DNA of 64,000 nt from CAXBNB01 sp040222275 (GTDB taxonomy: Bacteria; Bacteroidota; Bacteroidia; Cytophagales; Cyclobacteriaceae): NCBI GenBank assembly GCA_040222275.1, contig JAVKDJ010000059.1, positions 1 to 64,000 on the forward strand, given 5' to 3'. Under the pieces are notes generated by a model. That model did not search any database, was not told where the DNA came from, and worked only from the letters and a program-made list of their open reading frames with translations. Shown piece after piece: positions 15,547 through 25,324 of the stretch. Position numbers and translations under genes: made by a program. How positions within the stretch are numbered: the stretch's first letter is position 1; every line of letters begins with the position of its first letter.

Positions 15547-16557
15547 ATGAATAAAAAAAAGAGCGAAATTAAGGTGCTGGTGACAAGGGAAATGCCCGAA
15601 ATAGGAATTGACTTGCTAAAGAAGGAGGGGTTTGCAGTTACAGTATTGCCAGATGTACCCATGGATCCTACTGATCTGATTGCCAAAGTTGCTGGATTTG
15701 ATGCTTTGCTTTCAGTAGGGCACAACAAGCTGAACAAAGATGCCTTACGCCAGTGCAGCCATCTGGATATTATCTCTCAATTTGGTGCAGGATATGATAA
15801 TATTGATGAAACTGAGGCCGCACACCTCGGTATAGTGGTAGCGAACACGCCCAATGTGGTGAATGATGCCACAGCCGATGTAGCATTTGGGCTGATGCTC
15901 GCTGTGTCCAGAAAGATGTTTTATATGCACAAAAAAATAGCCAGGGGGAAATGGGGGTATTTTCGCCCAAAGGCCAACCTGGGCATGGAATTGAAGAATA
16001 AAACCTTGGGTGTTTTTGGGCTTGGCAGGATAGGCGAAGAAGTTGCGAAAAGGTGCAAAGGTGCTTATAATATGGATGTGATCTACCATAACAGGTCGCG
16101 GAAAATTGAGTTGGAAACAGCGCTGGGTGCGAAATACGTAAGTTTCGAAGACCTGTTGAAAGAAAGCGATGTACTATCAGTTCATTGTGCGTTGAACTCC
16201 GAAACAAGGGGTGTTTTTGACCTTGCTGCTTTCTCAAAAATGAAAAGATCGGCCATTTTTATCAATACTTCACGGGGCGCTGTACACAACGAGCCCGACT
16301 TGATCAGGGCATTGGAAAAGGGATTGATTTGGGGGGCTGGGCTGGATGTGACAGATCCCGAACCCATGAAAACTGATAATCCTTTGCTCACAATGGAAAA
16401 TGCCGCGGTGCTGCCACACATAGGCTCGGCCACCATGGAAACAAGAAATGAAATGTCCCGAATGTCTGCGTTGAATATTATTGAATTTTATCAATCGGGA
16501 AAAGTAACCAATGCAGTAAACCAGCTCAAAGGGCCGAAAGCCCTGTCACAGAGATAG
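15547..16557 (+). CDS. D-isomer-specific 2-hydroxyacid dehydrogenase (glyoxylate/hydroxypyruvate reductase type)
   Basis: A 336-residue NAD(P)H-dependent oxidoreductase. The ATG at 15547 is preferred over 15523 as it gives a standard N-terminus (NKKKSEIKVLVTREMP). The Rossmann motif GVFGLGRIGEEVAKR lies near 150-164. The catalytic arginine is in INTSRGA, followed by a glutamate region in DVTDPEPM and the catalytic histidine in LPHIGSAT. Closest in pattern to glyoxylate/hydroxypyruvate reductases that reduce 2-oxoacids to D-2-hydroxyacids. The substrate cannot be fixed from sequence alone. Monocistronic. Confidence 0.9.
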   Translation: MNKKKSEIKVLVTREMPEIGIDLLKKEGFAVTVLPDVPMDPTDLIAKVAGFDALLSVGHNKLNKDALRQCSHLDIISQFGAGYDNIDETEAAHLGIVVANTPNVVNDATADVAFGLMLAVSRKMFYMHKKIARGKWGYFRPKANLGMELKNKTLGVFGLGRIGEEVAKRCKGAYNMDVIYHNRSRKIELETALGAKYVSFEDLLKESDVLSVHCALNSETRGVFDLAAFSKMKRSAIFINTSRGAVHNEPDLIRALEKGLIWGAGLDVTDPEPMKTDNPLLTMENAAVLPHIGSATMETRNEMSRMSALNIIEFYQSGKVTNAVNQLKGPKALSQR

Positions 16558-17057
16558 AAAGTTTTGAGAAGTTAATCCATTGTACCAATTTGTTGTTCAT
16601 TGACAGGTGGTTGAAAATCGATGCTCTTGAATTTGGGTACCATTGAAACTAAAAAGAACACGAAAAATAATTATCTTAACGTTGGGAAATGCTCTCTTTA
16701 TTGGAAATTCTGCATTATGCTTGCTTTGACTGACACTTCGCATTCGCCAGGGCTTATCTGGTGTTGTTTAAGGTGACATGCCCGGCAGGTTTTATGTTTC
16801 TTCTAAAGAGTGATCCCGTATTGATGAAATACCATGATATAGGGTGGTTTTTTTGCACCTTAAGGAGAATTTTTGAAGGTTGAAGCAACTATAGTTATAA
16901 CGAAATATTAACGAACTTATATTGCAGGCCATAATCATTGTAACCCGAGGCATACTGAAAGACAACTGAAACCCAAAAACCTGATGTCCCATGGCCTCTC
17001 AGGTATATTGTCCTTCTTGTTATATTGGTGGGGAGCTATTGAACTAAAGGTGACTAT
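16558..17057. other. 500-bp intergenic region, nothing recognised
   Basis: No ORF with coding character, RNA gene or clear terminator was found between the dehydrogenase and the large kinase. The sequence is A/T-rich toward the kinase. It presumably holds the kinase promoter, but no convincing TAnnTTTG element stands out. Confidence 0.5.
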
Positions 17058-20000
17058 ATGGACAATTCAATTAAAGACATCCTGGACCGGTCGTCAGATT
17101 TCGTTTGTGAGATTGACGCAGATGGAAGGGTTGCGTGGCTCAACAAGGCTGCCAATGAATTGTTTGGAGAAAACTGCAAGGATATAAAAAGAGGACAGTT
17201 TGTTGATGCTATAGAAGAAAGCAAACAGGCAGAAGTCGTTGAAATTTTGGGTTCCGTCAAGCGGTCCAAGGGCTATAGTCATTCACTTGAGTTTATCGTA
17301 TTTAGCACCTTTGATAATATAATTCTCCACAATCCCATATTTTCATGGGACGAAAACTCCAAATCAGTTTACTGCCTGGGTAGGATCATGGACAATACCA
17401 GCAGCAGACTTGGTGTATCAGAAGAGAAATACAAACTGTTTTTCGACCAGAGCCCCTTGCCCAAGTGGGTTTTTAGATCAAAAGACTTGCGAATACTGGA
17501 TGTCAACAATGCAGCGGTCCTGCAATATGGGTACAGCAAAGAAGAGTTTTTGAACCTCACAATTAAAGACCTCAAGCACCCGGAGGACATTCCTGATCTA
17601 ATAAGGAAAAAGAAAAAGTTGGAAAGAGTGGATGGTGTTTTTCACGTGGGTATAGTCCCTCATAGGCGAAAAGATGGCAGTACTGTCTCTATGGACCTTT
17701 TTGGGCAAAAGATCGACTTCAATGGTCAGGAATGTATGCTGGTGAGCAGTCAGGATGTTACCCGGCAGGTTGTTGTGAAAAGGCTTGAAGAATTGGAGCG
17801 CGATGTGATGGGGCAGGCCATTAGCCCGGAATATAACCTTTCAGATATATTAAACAACTACATTTTGGGTTTGGAGAAGATTTTTCCATACATGCAGGGC
17901 TCTATTTTGAAAGTTGAAGACAATAAAGTCTGGAACCTTGCTTCGCCCTCACTGCCAGGTGAATATGTAGGGGCAATTGAAGGTTTGGAAATTGGGGCGG
18001 GGCAGGGCTCTTGTGGTACAGCAGCCTATTGGGGCAAGCGTGTAATCGTATCGGACATTGCCACTGACCCTCTATGGCAGGGCTACAAAGAAATTGCACT
18101 TCCAGTAGGCCTCAAGGCTTGCTGGTCGCAACCGGTATTCAATAACGAAAAGCAAGTGATCGCAACCTTTGCCAATTACTATGGCGAGATAAAGGAGCCT
18201 TCCGAGGAGGAATTAAAGATTTTCGACAGGTCTGCTTCTTTGGTTAGCCTGTTATTGGAAAATGATAAGAATTTAAGTGCCTTGAAGTTGGGTAATGAAC
18301 TGTACACCTATGTCAACCTGGCTACCAATGATGCCATCTATGATTGGGATATTTTCAAGGACGATTTGAAGTGGGGACAAAGTTTTGAACGAATCTTTGG
18401 ACACAAGCTAGATGGGGCCAGGTTTCCTATTTCGAAATGGGAGCAATTAGTCCATCCCGATGACCGCATGGAAGGAATGCGCTCTTTAAATCAGTTCATC
18501 AATGATCCATCAAAGAACAGGTGGACTTGTGAATACAGGTTTCAAAAACCTGATGGTACCTATGCCATGGTTTCGGAGAAGGGTTATGCCATTCGGGATA
18601 AGGATGGGAAGGCTTTTCGGATGATCGGTGTATTGAGTGATATAAAAGAGGTAAAACTTGAAAGTATTAAAAAGGAAGTGGTCAATGAGTTGTACGATAT
18701 TTTCAACCAATCAACATCGCTCCAAGCCGCATTGGAAAATATTTTGGAATTATTTGCGTCACACGTAAACTGTAGTTTTAAACAATTGTGGTTGGTCAAT
18801 AATGAAAAAAACACCATCGGGTTGACAGCCGAACATAAGGTGGTGAACAAAACAAGCGTGTTCAATAAGTTAGTGGACGGTAAGAAAAGTTTTGAAATAG
18901 GCAAGGGTCTTCTGGGCCAAGTATGGGAAGCGAAGAAAATGATTGTTTGGGATGGACAAATAAACCCTGTAAGGTTTCAAAACGGTATTTTGCCAGAGTC
19001 AGATCAAGAGTATGCCTATGGGGTTCCGATCCTACAAAAGGGCAAAGTCGTTGGGGTGTTGTTTAGTGTTTCTATATATAAACATCAGGTGCTCAGCTAT
19101 GCCGATACCATCTGGAAGGACATCCTTTCAACATTGGGTGCCGAAATAAAACGCAAGCAACTGGAAGAGGAGGTGTCTCATATTTTCCATTCTGCCCCTG
19201 ATATTATTGCCATGCTGGATTATAACGGTAGAATCCTCAGGATCAATCAAGCCGGTACAAGGTTGCTGAAGTATCAGGAAGATGAATTTAAAAATTTATC
19301 GTACAAAACATTCGTTCATGACCAGGACGTGGACATTGTACGCAGTACCCTGAAACTATTGGTGGAACAGGAAACAACCTCTCAGTTCGAATTAAGGTGC
19401 TACGACAAGGCTGGAAAAGCATTTTGGCTCGACTGTACCTGCACTTCTTCAAAGGAGCAAGGGCTGATATATGCAGTGGCCAAAGATGTATCGGAAAAAC
19501 ATGAGCTTAAAGAGTTGCTGGATAGTGCCACGCGGCTGGCCCGTATTGGAAGCTGGGAAGTTGATATGAAAACAAAAAGTGTGTACTGGTCTCCCATGAC
19601 ACGGGAGATATTTGAGGTAGGCGCAGATTATGAACCAAAACTTGAGGTTTCTTTTGATTTTTATAAGGAAGAGGTACGCAATGAGATTGTAAAACTGATT
19701 GAGGAATGCGTGAATTCCGGAAAAGCTTTCAATTTCGAATTTCCCATAATTACAGCAAAGGGCAATGAGCGCTGGGTCAAAAGTATAGGCAATGCTGAAT
19801 TCAGTGATGGCCAATGCACCAGGCTCTATGGGAGTATTCAGGATGTTCATGACAAAAAGAATACGGAAATGCGGTTAAAAGCGGTTTCCGACAATATACC
19901 AGGAGCCATATTTCAATACCATCTTTCGCCAGATGGGAAAGACAAGTTTCTTTTTATGAGTAAGGGAAGCAAAGGGATATGGGGGCTGGCACCCGAAGAG

Positions 20001-22088
20001 TGCCTGAAGGACATCAATATCGTTTGGAAACAAATCATAGATGCTGGAGACGTGGAAGTTGTTCAAAAATCTATCGAAGAGTCTGCCGGCAACCTTTCAA
20101 CCTGGTATTGCCAGTGGAGAAACAAACTCCCGAATGGATCCATTAGATGGCACGAAGGAGTAGGCAGGCCTCATAAGTTTGTAGATGGCACCATCGTGTG
20201 GGATTCGGTAATAACGGATATTACGGAAAAGAAGGAAATGGAAGAGTTGTTGGACAGGGCTACAGACCTTGCCAGGATAGGCAGCTGGGAAATGGAAACT
20301 ACAGATGGCAAAGAAAACGCTATATACTGGTCTGAAATGACCCGGCAAATCCTTGAGGTTGGGCCGGATGAAAACCCTTCTTTTGAAAACGGAATGGAGT
20401 TTTATTCAGATGAGAGCCGTCTTCGAGTCACCCAGGCAGTAGATGAATTGATAAAAACCGGCAATAAATTTGACCTGGAACTGCTGTTGACAACTGCTAA
20501 AGGCAATCCTAAGTGGGTAAGGTGTATAGGGGAGTCTGAACGGATAGATGGTAGGTGCATCAGGATTTATGGCAGTTTTCAGGACATCCATCAATTGAAA
20601 GTGGTAGAGTTGGAACTCAAAAAAGTGCTGACCGAAATCCACGAGATCATGGATAGGATAGGGGATTCGTTTTTTGCCCTGGATAATGATTGGAAGGTTA
20701 CTTACTTCAATCGAACAGCTGAAGTGATGTCTGGGCTATCCAAAGAACATGTGATTGGCGAAAAATTTTGGGATGCATTTCCCGGTGCAATAGAGACACT
20801 TGGCTATCAAAAATACAAGGAGGCAATAGAAACAGGAATGATGGTTCAATTTGAGGATTACTATCCACCAATGAATCGTTGGTTTGATGTTACGGCATAT
20901 CCTTCAGAAACCGGACTTTCTATCTATGCAAAGGATATCACGATAAAGAAATCTGCCGAAGAGGACATTCGTATGTCCAACGAGCGTTTTGAAAAAGCCG
21001 CAGAAGCTACCAATGATGCCATTTGGGATTGGGATGTTGTCAATGGCACTGTGCATTGGGGCAAGGGGTTTTACACCCTTTTTGGTTACGACGAAGCTAA
21101 AACAAGTCCCACATTGGAGAGTTGGACAGATCATTTACACCCTGACGACAAAGACCGTGTAGTCGAAAGTATCATGGGATCCCATCAGGATTCTTCCACC
21201 GACCATTGGCAGTGTGAATACCAATACAAAAAAAATGATGGCAGCTATGCCTATGTGGTGGACCGTGGTACCATCATACGCAATACTAAAGGCGATCCTA
21301 TTAGGATGGTTGGCGCTATGACCGACATCACCGCGCGCATCGAATATGAGAAGTCGTTGGAAGACCTCAACAAGAAATTAGCGCGCCATGCCAAAGATTT
21401 GGAAGCCACCAACAAGGAGTTGGAACAGTTTGCCTATGTTGCCTCACACGACTTACAGGAGCCTCTTAGGATGATCACCAATTTCCTAAACCTTTTGGAT
21501 AAAAAATACGACAATCAGTTGGATGAAGAAGCACATGAGTATATCAATTATGCTGTTGATGGTGCGAAAAGGATGCGCCAGATTATACTGGACTTACTGG
21601 AATATTCCAGGGTAGGCAGGGTGAGCGAAGATGCAGTTGACATTGATCTAAATGAGTTGATAGAAGAAGTTTGTCTTTTGCATGGAAATGTAATTTTCGA
21701 AAAATCGGCAGAGATCATCAAGGAAGACCTTGGGGTGATAAAGGGAAGAAAGACACCTTTGATGCAGGTATTTCAAAACCTGATAGGCAATGCGCTAAAG
21801 TATGTACCCGAGGGTGTTTCCCCAAGGATCGAAATATCGATTAAAGAATTTAAAAAACACCATTTGTTTGCTGTGAAGGACAATGGCATAGGAATTGAAA
21901 AGAATTTTTTCAATAAAATTTTCGTCATATTCCAACGGCTTCATTCGAAAAAGGAATACAGCGGAACCGGCCTTGGGCTGGCCATTGTAAAAAAGACCAT
22001 CGATTATTTACAAGGGGAAATATGGGTGGAGTCACAAGTTGGGAAGGGAAGCTGCTTCTATTTTAAAATCCCAAAAATCCTCAAATAA
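17058..22088 (+). CDS. Multi-PAS/GAF sensor histidine kinase, 1676 residues
   Basis: No transmembrane segment or signal peptide is visible, so this looks like a cytoplasmic sensor. Order read from sequence: PAS (about 5-115), PAS (120-245), GAF (250-400), PAS (405-530), GAF (535-690), PAS (700-815), PAS (818-940), PAS (945-1060), PAS (1062-1190), PAS (1195-1305), PAS (1310-1435). A coiled stretch leads to HisKA, with His1464 in YVASHDLQEP. The HATPase shows NLIGNALKYV, DNGIGI and GTGLGLAIVKK (near 1636). PAS units at 818 and 1062 both start with LARIGSWE and are clearly duplicates, as are those at 405 and 1310 (TNDAI-DWD). There is no receiver domain and no adjacent response regulator, so it is orphan. 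Ligands cannot be assigned. Confidence 0.9.
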   Translation: MDNSIKDILDRSSDFVCEIDADGRVAWLNKAANELFGENCKDIKRGQFVDAIEESKQAEVVEILGSVKRSKGYSHSLEFIVFSTFDNIILHNPIFSWDENSKSVYCLGRIMDNTSSRLGVSEEKYKLFFDQSPLPKWVFRSKDLRILDVNNAAVLQYGYSKEEFLNLTIKDLKHPEDIPDLIRKKKKLERVDGVFHVGIVPHRRKDGSTVSMDLFGQKIDFNGQECMLVSSQDVTRQVVVKRLEELERDVMGQAISPEYNLSDILNNYILGLEKIFPYMQGSILKVEDNKVWNLASPSLPGEYVGAIEGLEIGAGQGSCGTAAYWGKRVIVSDIATDPLWQGYKEIALPVGLKACWSQPVFNNEKQVIATFANYYGEIKEPSEEELKIFDRSASLVSLLLENDKNLSALKLGNELYTYVNLATNDAIYDWDIFKDDLKWGQSFERIFGHKLDGARFPISKWEQLVHPDDRMEGMRSLNQFINDPSKNRWTCEYRFQKPDGTYAMVSEKGYAIRDKDGKAFRMIGVLSDIKEVKLESIKKEVVNELYDIFNQSTSLQAALENILELFASHVNCSFKQLWLVNNEKNTIGLTAEHKVVNKTSVFNKLVDGKKSFEIGKGLLGQVWEAKKMIVWDGQINPVRFQNGILPESDQEYAYGVPILQKGKVVGVLFSVSIYKHQVLSYADTIWKDILSTLGAEIKRKQLEEEVSHIFHSAPDIIAMLDYNGRILRINQAGTRLLKYQEDEFKNLSYKTFVHDQDVDIVRSTLKLLVEQETTSQFELRCYDKAGKAFWLDCTCTSSKEQGLIYAVAKDVSEKHELKELLDSATRLARIGSWEVDMKTKSVYWSPMTREIFEVGADYEPKLEVSFDFYKEEVRNEIVKLIEECVNSGKAFNFEFPIITAKGNERWVKSIGNAEFSDGQCTRLYGSIQDVHDKKNTEMRLKAVSDNIPGAIFQYHLSPDGKDKFLFMSKGSKGIWGLAPEECLKDINIVWKQIIDAGDVEVVQKSIEESAGNLSTWYCQWRNKLPNGSIRWHEGVGRPHKFVDGTIVWDSVITDITEKKEMEELLDRATDLARIGSWEMETTDGKENAIYWSEMTRQILEVGPDENPSFENGMEFYSDESRLRVTQAVDELIKTGNKFDLELLLTTAKGNPKWVRCIGESERIDGRCIRIYGSFQDIHQLKVVELELKKVLTEIHEIMDRIGDSFFALDNDWKVTYFNRTAEVMSGLSKEHVIGEKFWDAFPGAIETLGYQKYKEAIETGMMVQFEDYYPPMNRWFDVTAYPSETGLSIYAKDITIKKSAEEDIRMSNERFEKAAEATNDAIWDWDVVNGTVHWGKGFYTLFGYDEAKTSPTLESWTDHLHPDDKDRVVESIMGSHQDSSTDHWQCEYQYKKNDGSYAYVVDRGTIIRNTKGDPIRMVGAMTDITARIEYEKSLEDLNKKLARHAKDLEATNKELEQFAYVASHDLQEPLRMITNFLNLLDKKYDNQLDEEAHEYINYAVDGAKRMRQIILDLLEYSRVGRVSEDAVDIDLNELIEEVCLLHGNVIFEKSAEIIKEDLGVIKGRKTPLMQVFQNLIGNALKYVPEGVSPRIEISIKEFKKHHLFAVKDNGIGIEKNFFNKIFVIFQRLHSKKEYSGTGLGLAIVKKTIDYLQGEIWVESQVGKGSCFYFKIPKILK

Positions 22089-22195
22089 GCGCTGATAGGA
22101 ATCAATGAAATCCATTCTCTATGGTAAAGGTTCCTCCGCTATGCTACGGAACGACATATTCAAAACGAATGCAAGCACTCAACTACAGAAAGCAA

Positions 22196-24409
22196 TTAAT
22201 TGCCTCCAATGCTTATTCTTTTGTAAATCAGTTGTTTATCTGTTTTTGCTTTGAGTAAATAAACACCTTCATTCAATTTGGGTATTTCGATTTGAAACGT
22301 ACTTTCCGCAGGGTTTGCCAAACGATATTTTTGGGTATGTCCAACCTTGCCGTCAAGGCTTATCCATTGTAGGTTCAATGATTCTGTGCGCTTAATCAGC
22401 TTGATATTAAGACGGGAGCTTGGTTTGGCCGGGTTTGGAAATACCTCGATGCTTTCCTGCAAGTTGTCTTTTACGCCCAAGATAATGCGGCCATTGAAAA
22501 ATTTTTCTGCATATTCAAATGCCGCACTGCCTATCTCTTCACCAATTAGCCTTCCTGGTATGTCATCCACAGGAGGGTGAATTCCTCCCCAGATTCTGGA
22601 CAGGCTGCATTGGTCAGAAGCATCATTATACTTAGCCCACTGAAGGGTGACATCTACACTCGGTCCTTCTTCGAACACCAAAAATTCATTTTTTGGTGCC
22701 TCAAACTCACCAACCCCTCCCGGAAAATACTCATCACCTGTCAACGAGGTGAGTACTTTTGCGGCAGCCCTGGAGTAAGTGGAGTGCCCGGAGACATATC
22801 CGGCAAAGGGCGGGGTGACAAATGTCGGCCTTTGGTAGGGCCACCAGTTTTCAGCCAGGATCCAATCTACCCCTGCCTCATCGATTTCGGGGTTATCGAT
22901 ATAATCAGGACCTTTCCAGGCCTTCAGTTTTATTTTTCCAACATGTTCATCGTTTTCCCCGGCCAGTGCATCTCCCTGAAGTACCAATTCGATGTAGCCC
23001 TCTGCCAATGGAATACCGGCCTGGTTGTAGCTGTCTCCATCAGGATCGGAAGACTGGCCCTGGTCTGCCATGTACCGGATGGCAGAGACAGGCCTTATGT
23101 AATCATAATATCCCTTGATGCCCCAGGCACTGATGGCCGCATCGTGCATGGCCCCACCTAGTGTAAAGTAGCTTTTTATGTCCCATTCCAGGTCGGGGAT
23201 GATGTCACCTGATCCCTTAAATTTTTTCACCAAATCCTGGTGGTCATTCACATAGTTGAGTATGGTAAACCAATGCCCGGGAGGGGTCTCGGAATCCGGT
23301 CCATCTGCCCAAAATTCAGCCAATACCCTGCTGTAATCCCCTCTGGGTACCATTTGTGCTTCGTATGGCATTCCTGTCTTAGGGTTTACAGTATAACCAT
23401 TGCCCGGATCACCACCTTCCAGACGGTTGTAAAATTGCATCAATTCATCATGGCTTTGTGGAAGGTCTTCCAGCTTCAAATTGCCAATGCCCGCCGGGGA
23501 AATATCCCAGTTGGTGCCATCGGTGGGGTCGAGGTGTGAAGACCATATAGACACCAGTGAAAACCCCCATTTGTAATCACCTGATACGGAGTTGTCTGTA
23601 GGGTCAATGTATGCGGGCGGTCCCGGATCGTGATATACGATGTAGTCGTCACCATCGCGGGTGTATATGGTAGCATCTTCATCTGTTAAGGCAAATGGCA
23701 GGGCGTTTCCCCATTCCGGGCTCAAAAACTCAGGGGCATTGCCAGGGATTTCATTGCCTGATTGGTCCACAAATACTTCGAACGCCAACGGCTGCCACCT
23801 GTTTGGGTCTTCTATGGTTTCGTTTCCGGGATTGGCCACTATCAAGTCCGGGTTCACCGGTTCATAATATAGGTTGTCGTAATCGAACACCTCATTCGAA
23901 CCATCCTGTAATCCAAAGTCTATTATTTTCATGGCAAGGTAATTCCCCAGGGCTGCAGCAGAGCCGGTGGAGTAGTCCTGGGATACGATTTCTGTGTTGT
24001 ATCCAAGAGTTGCCATTAAGTCATCGGCCAAAGCAAGGGTTTCATCTGCCCCCGGGGAGTATTCAAACCGATGGTTGATGAGCCTGTAGCAGGCATAGCT
24101 TAATGCTTCGCTGGTGGCCGCTTCTGCGTCATTGGGATCTGGTACCCCATCAAACTCTATGGTGAACCCGCCTACATCCCTTCCAAGAAAATATGGATTG
24201 GCCACCGGGGCATACACCGCCCAACAATCGTACATGGCAGCTGAGATATGAAATAAATTGCGGGCATGGACAGTTGGCCGGGCATAATCATTCCTGATAC
24301 CTTCCAAAAGTACCTCGTTCCACATTCGGGCTGTTGAATGCTGGCTGCTAGAGGTATGGATCGTGAAAAAAAATAGGAGGGTAGAGATAAGTAGTAGGCG
24401 TTGTTTCAT
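22196..24409 (-). CDS. Vanadium-dependent haloperoxidase-like protein with T9SS sorting domain
   Basis: A 737-residue exported protein with signal peptide (KQRLLLISTLLFFFTIHTSS). The PAP2/vanadium-haloperoxidase core carries the vanadate-binding segment YVSGHSTYSRAAAK near residue 540 and RIWGGIHPPVDD near 605-615, whose histidine would bind vanadate. The last 75 residues (from VFPNPA, about 660) form a type A type IX secretion domain, ending VYLLKAKTDKQ with a lysine-rich tail, so the enzyme should be exported across the outer membrane. Possible activity is halide oxidation or acid phosphatase-like chemistry; which one cannot be told. It is monocistronic with its own promoter and convergent with the kinase gene. 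Confidence 0.88.
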   Translation of the reverse strand: MKQRLLLISTLLFFFTIHTSSSQHSTARMWNEVLLEGIRNDYARPTVHARNLFHISAAMYDCWAVYAPVANPYFLGRDVGGFTIEFDGVPDPNDAEAATSEALSYACYRLINHRFEYSPGADETLALADDLMATLGYNTEIVSQDYSTGSAAALGNYLAMKIIDFGLQDGSNEVFDYDNLYYEPVNPDLIVANPGNETIEDPNRWQPLAFEVFVDQSGNEIPGNAPEFLSPEWGNALPFALTDEDATIYTRDGDDYIVYHDPGPPAYIDPTDNSVSGDYKWGFSLVSIWSSHLDPTDGTNWDISPAGIGNLKLEDLPQSHDELMQFYNRLEGGDPGNGYTVNPKTGMPYEAQMVPRGDYSRVLAEFWADGPDSETPPGHWFTILNYVNDHQDLVKKFKGSGDIIPDLEWDIKSYFTLGGAMHDAAISAWGIKGYYDYIRPVSAIRYMADQGQSSDPDGDSYNQAGIPLAEGYIELVLQGDALAGENDEHVGKIKLKAWKGPDYIDNPEIDEAGVDWILAENWWPYQRPTFVTPPFAGYVSGHSTYSRAAAKVLTSLTGDEYFPGGVGEFEAPKNEFLVFEEGPSVDVTLQWAKYNDASDQCSLSRIWGGIHPPVDDIPGRLIGEEIGSAAFEYAEKFFNGRIILGVKDNLQESIEVFPNPAKPSSRLNIKLIKRTESLNLQWISLDGKVGHTQKYRLANPAESTFQIEIPKLNEGVYLLKAKTDKQLIYKRISIGGN

Positions 24410-24425
24410 AGAGTAGAGTTTTTTG

Positions 24426-24456
24426 CAAATTTAAAGGACATGGATCGATCTGGCAA
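24426..24456 (-). promoter_or_regulatory. Promoter of the vanadium haloperoxidase-like gene
   Basis: On the minus strand, TTG (24456-24454), a 20-base spacer and TAAATTTG (24433-24426) match the -33/-7 Bacteroidota consensus. The ATG follows 16 bases later, implying a very short leader. Confidence 0.55.
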
Positions 24457-24648
24457 CCTGCTAAACCCCATGGAGTAGGCAGATGTGTCTGTCAAACTTC
24501 AATTTCACTACTCAAAGCACATGAAATATCCATTGGAATTGATCCGTTCAAAGATCAATATATATATGGCAACAAACAGTACATCCTGGCCTTGTGGACC
24601 CTCAGCACCTCTAAAATAAAGAAAAGTGCATGATTGGTAAGGGACAGA

Positions 24649-25320
24649 CTAACCCACCAGCTGGGGTTCGGTATCTATTTTTCTCAGCAGTTCCGTGATG
24701 TTGTTTACCCCCAGCTTTTTCATGATATTGAACCGGTGGGTTTCTATCGTGCGAACGCTTTTTCCCAGCATTTCGGCAATGTCCTTGTTGGTTACACCCT
24801 GGTAGATGAGCTGCAATATCTCCTTTTCCCTTTTGGTAACACCATAATCTTCGCCTTTAGATGTTTGGCTTTTGGCCGGGTCTTTGCCCTCCTTTATGTT
24901 CAGGTAGTTGTTCACCAGAATGTTGGAAATGTCTCCGCTGAAGTACTTGTGGCCTTCCCTGATAGTGGTTATGGCCTTAATAAACTCCTGTTTGTTGGTG
25001 TCTTTGAGCAGGTAACCAGAAGCACCGCTCTCGGCCGATTTGATGATGTACTCTTCATCATCGTGCATGGATAGGATGAGCACTTTCGTGTTTGGCGATA
25101 CTTCCCTGAGTTTGGCTGTAGCCTCTATGCCATTCATAATAGGCATGCGAATGTCCAAAATTACAATTTCCGGATTGAGGGCTATTACTTTTTCTATAGC
25201 TTCCATACCGTTGGAGGCTTCTCCCAGCACCTCTATCTGTCCTTCGCTTTCCAGCAGGGTTTTTATGCCATTCCTTACAATCTCATGATCATCTGCCAGT
25301 ACGACTTTAACTGGTTCCAT
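24649..25320 (-). CDS. NarL/LuxR-type response regulator
   Basis: A 223-residue two-component regulator. The receiver domain (residues 4-120) has the acidic pair D10/D11, phospho-acceptor Asp56 (VILDIRMP) and the conserved lysine in LLKDTNK. The C-terminal LuxR/GerE helix-turn-helix (about 155-220) shows GVTKREKEILQLIYQGVTNKD and TIETHRFNIMKKLG. It begins four bases after the stop of the PilJ-type kinase, so the two are a cognate pair. Lying downstream of nirBD, it is a plausible activator of nitrite/nitrate genes, as NarL is in proteobacteria. That role is inference. Confidence 0.92.
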   Translation of the reverse strand: MEPVKVVLADDHEIVRNGIKTLLESEGQIEVLGEASNGMEAIEKVIALNPEIVILDIRMPIMNGIEATAKLREVSPNTKVLILSMHDDEEYIIKSAESGASGYLLKDTNKQEFIKAITTIREGHKYFSGDISNILVNNYLNIKEGKDPAKSQTSKGEDYGVTKREKEILQLIYQGVTNKDIAEMLGKSVRTIETHRFNIMKKLGVNNITELLRKIDTEPQLVG

Positions 25321-25324
25321 AGGT

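Noticed and set aside
22130..22165. A short inverted repeat (ttcctccg ... cggaac) between the kinase and haloperoxidase genes
   Set aside because: The arms pair only with a bulge and no T-run follows; not convincing as a terminator.
22577..23161. A 194-residue plus-strand ORF
   Set aside because: It is antisense to the vanadium haloperoxidase-like gene and resembles no protein.
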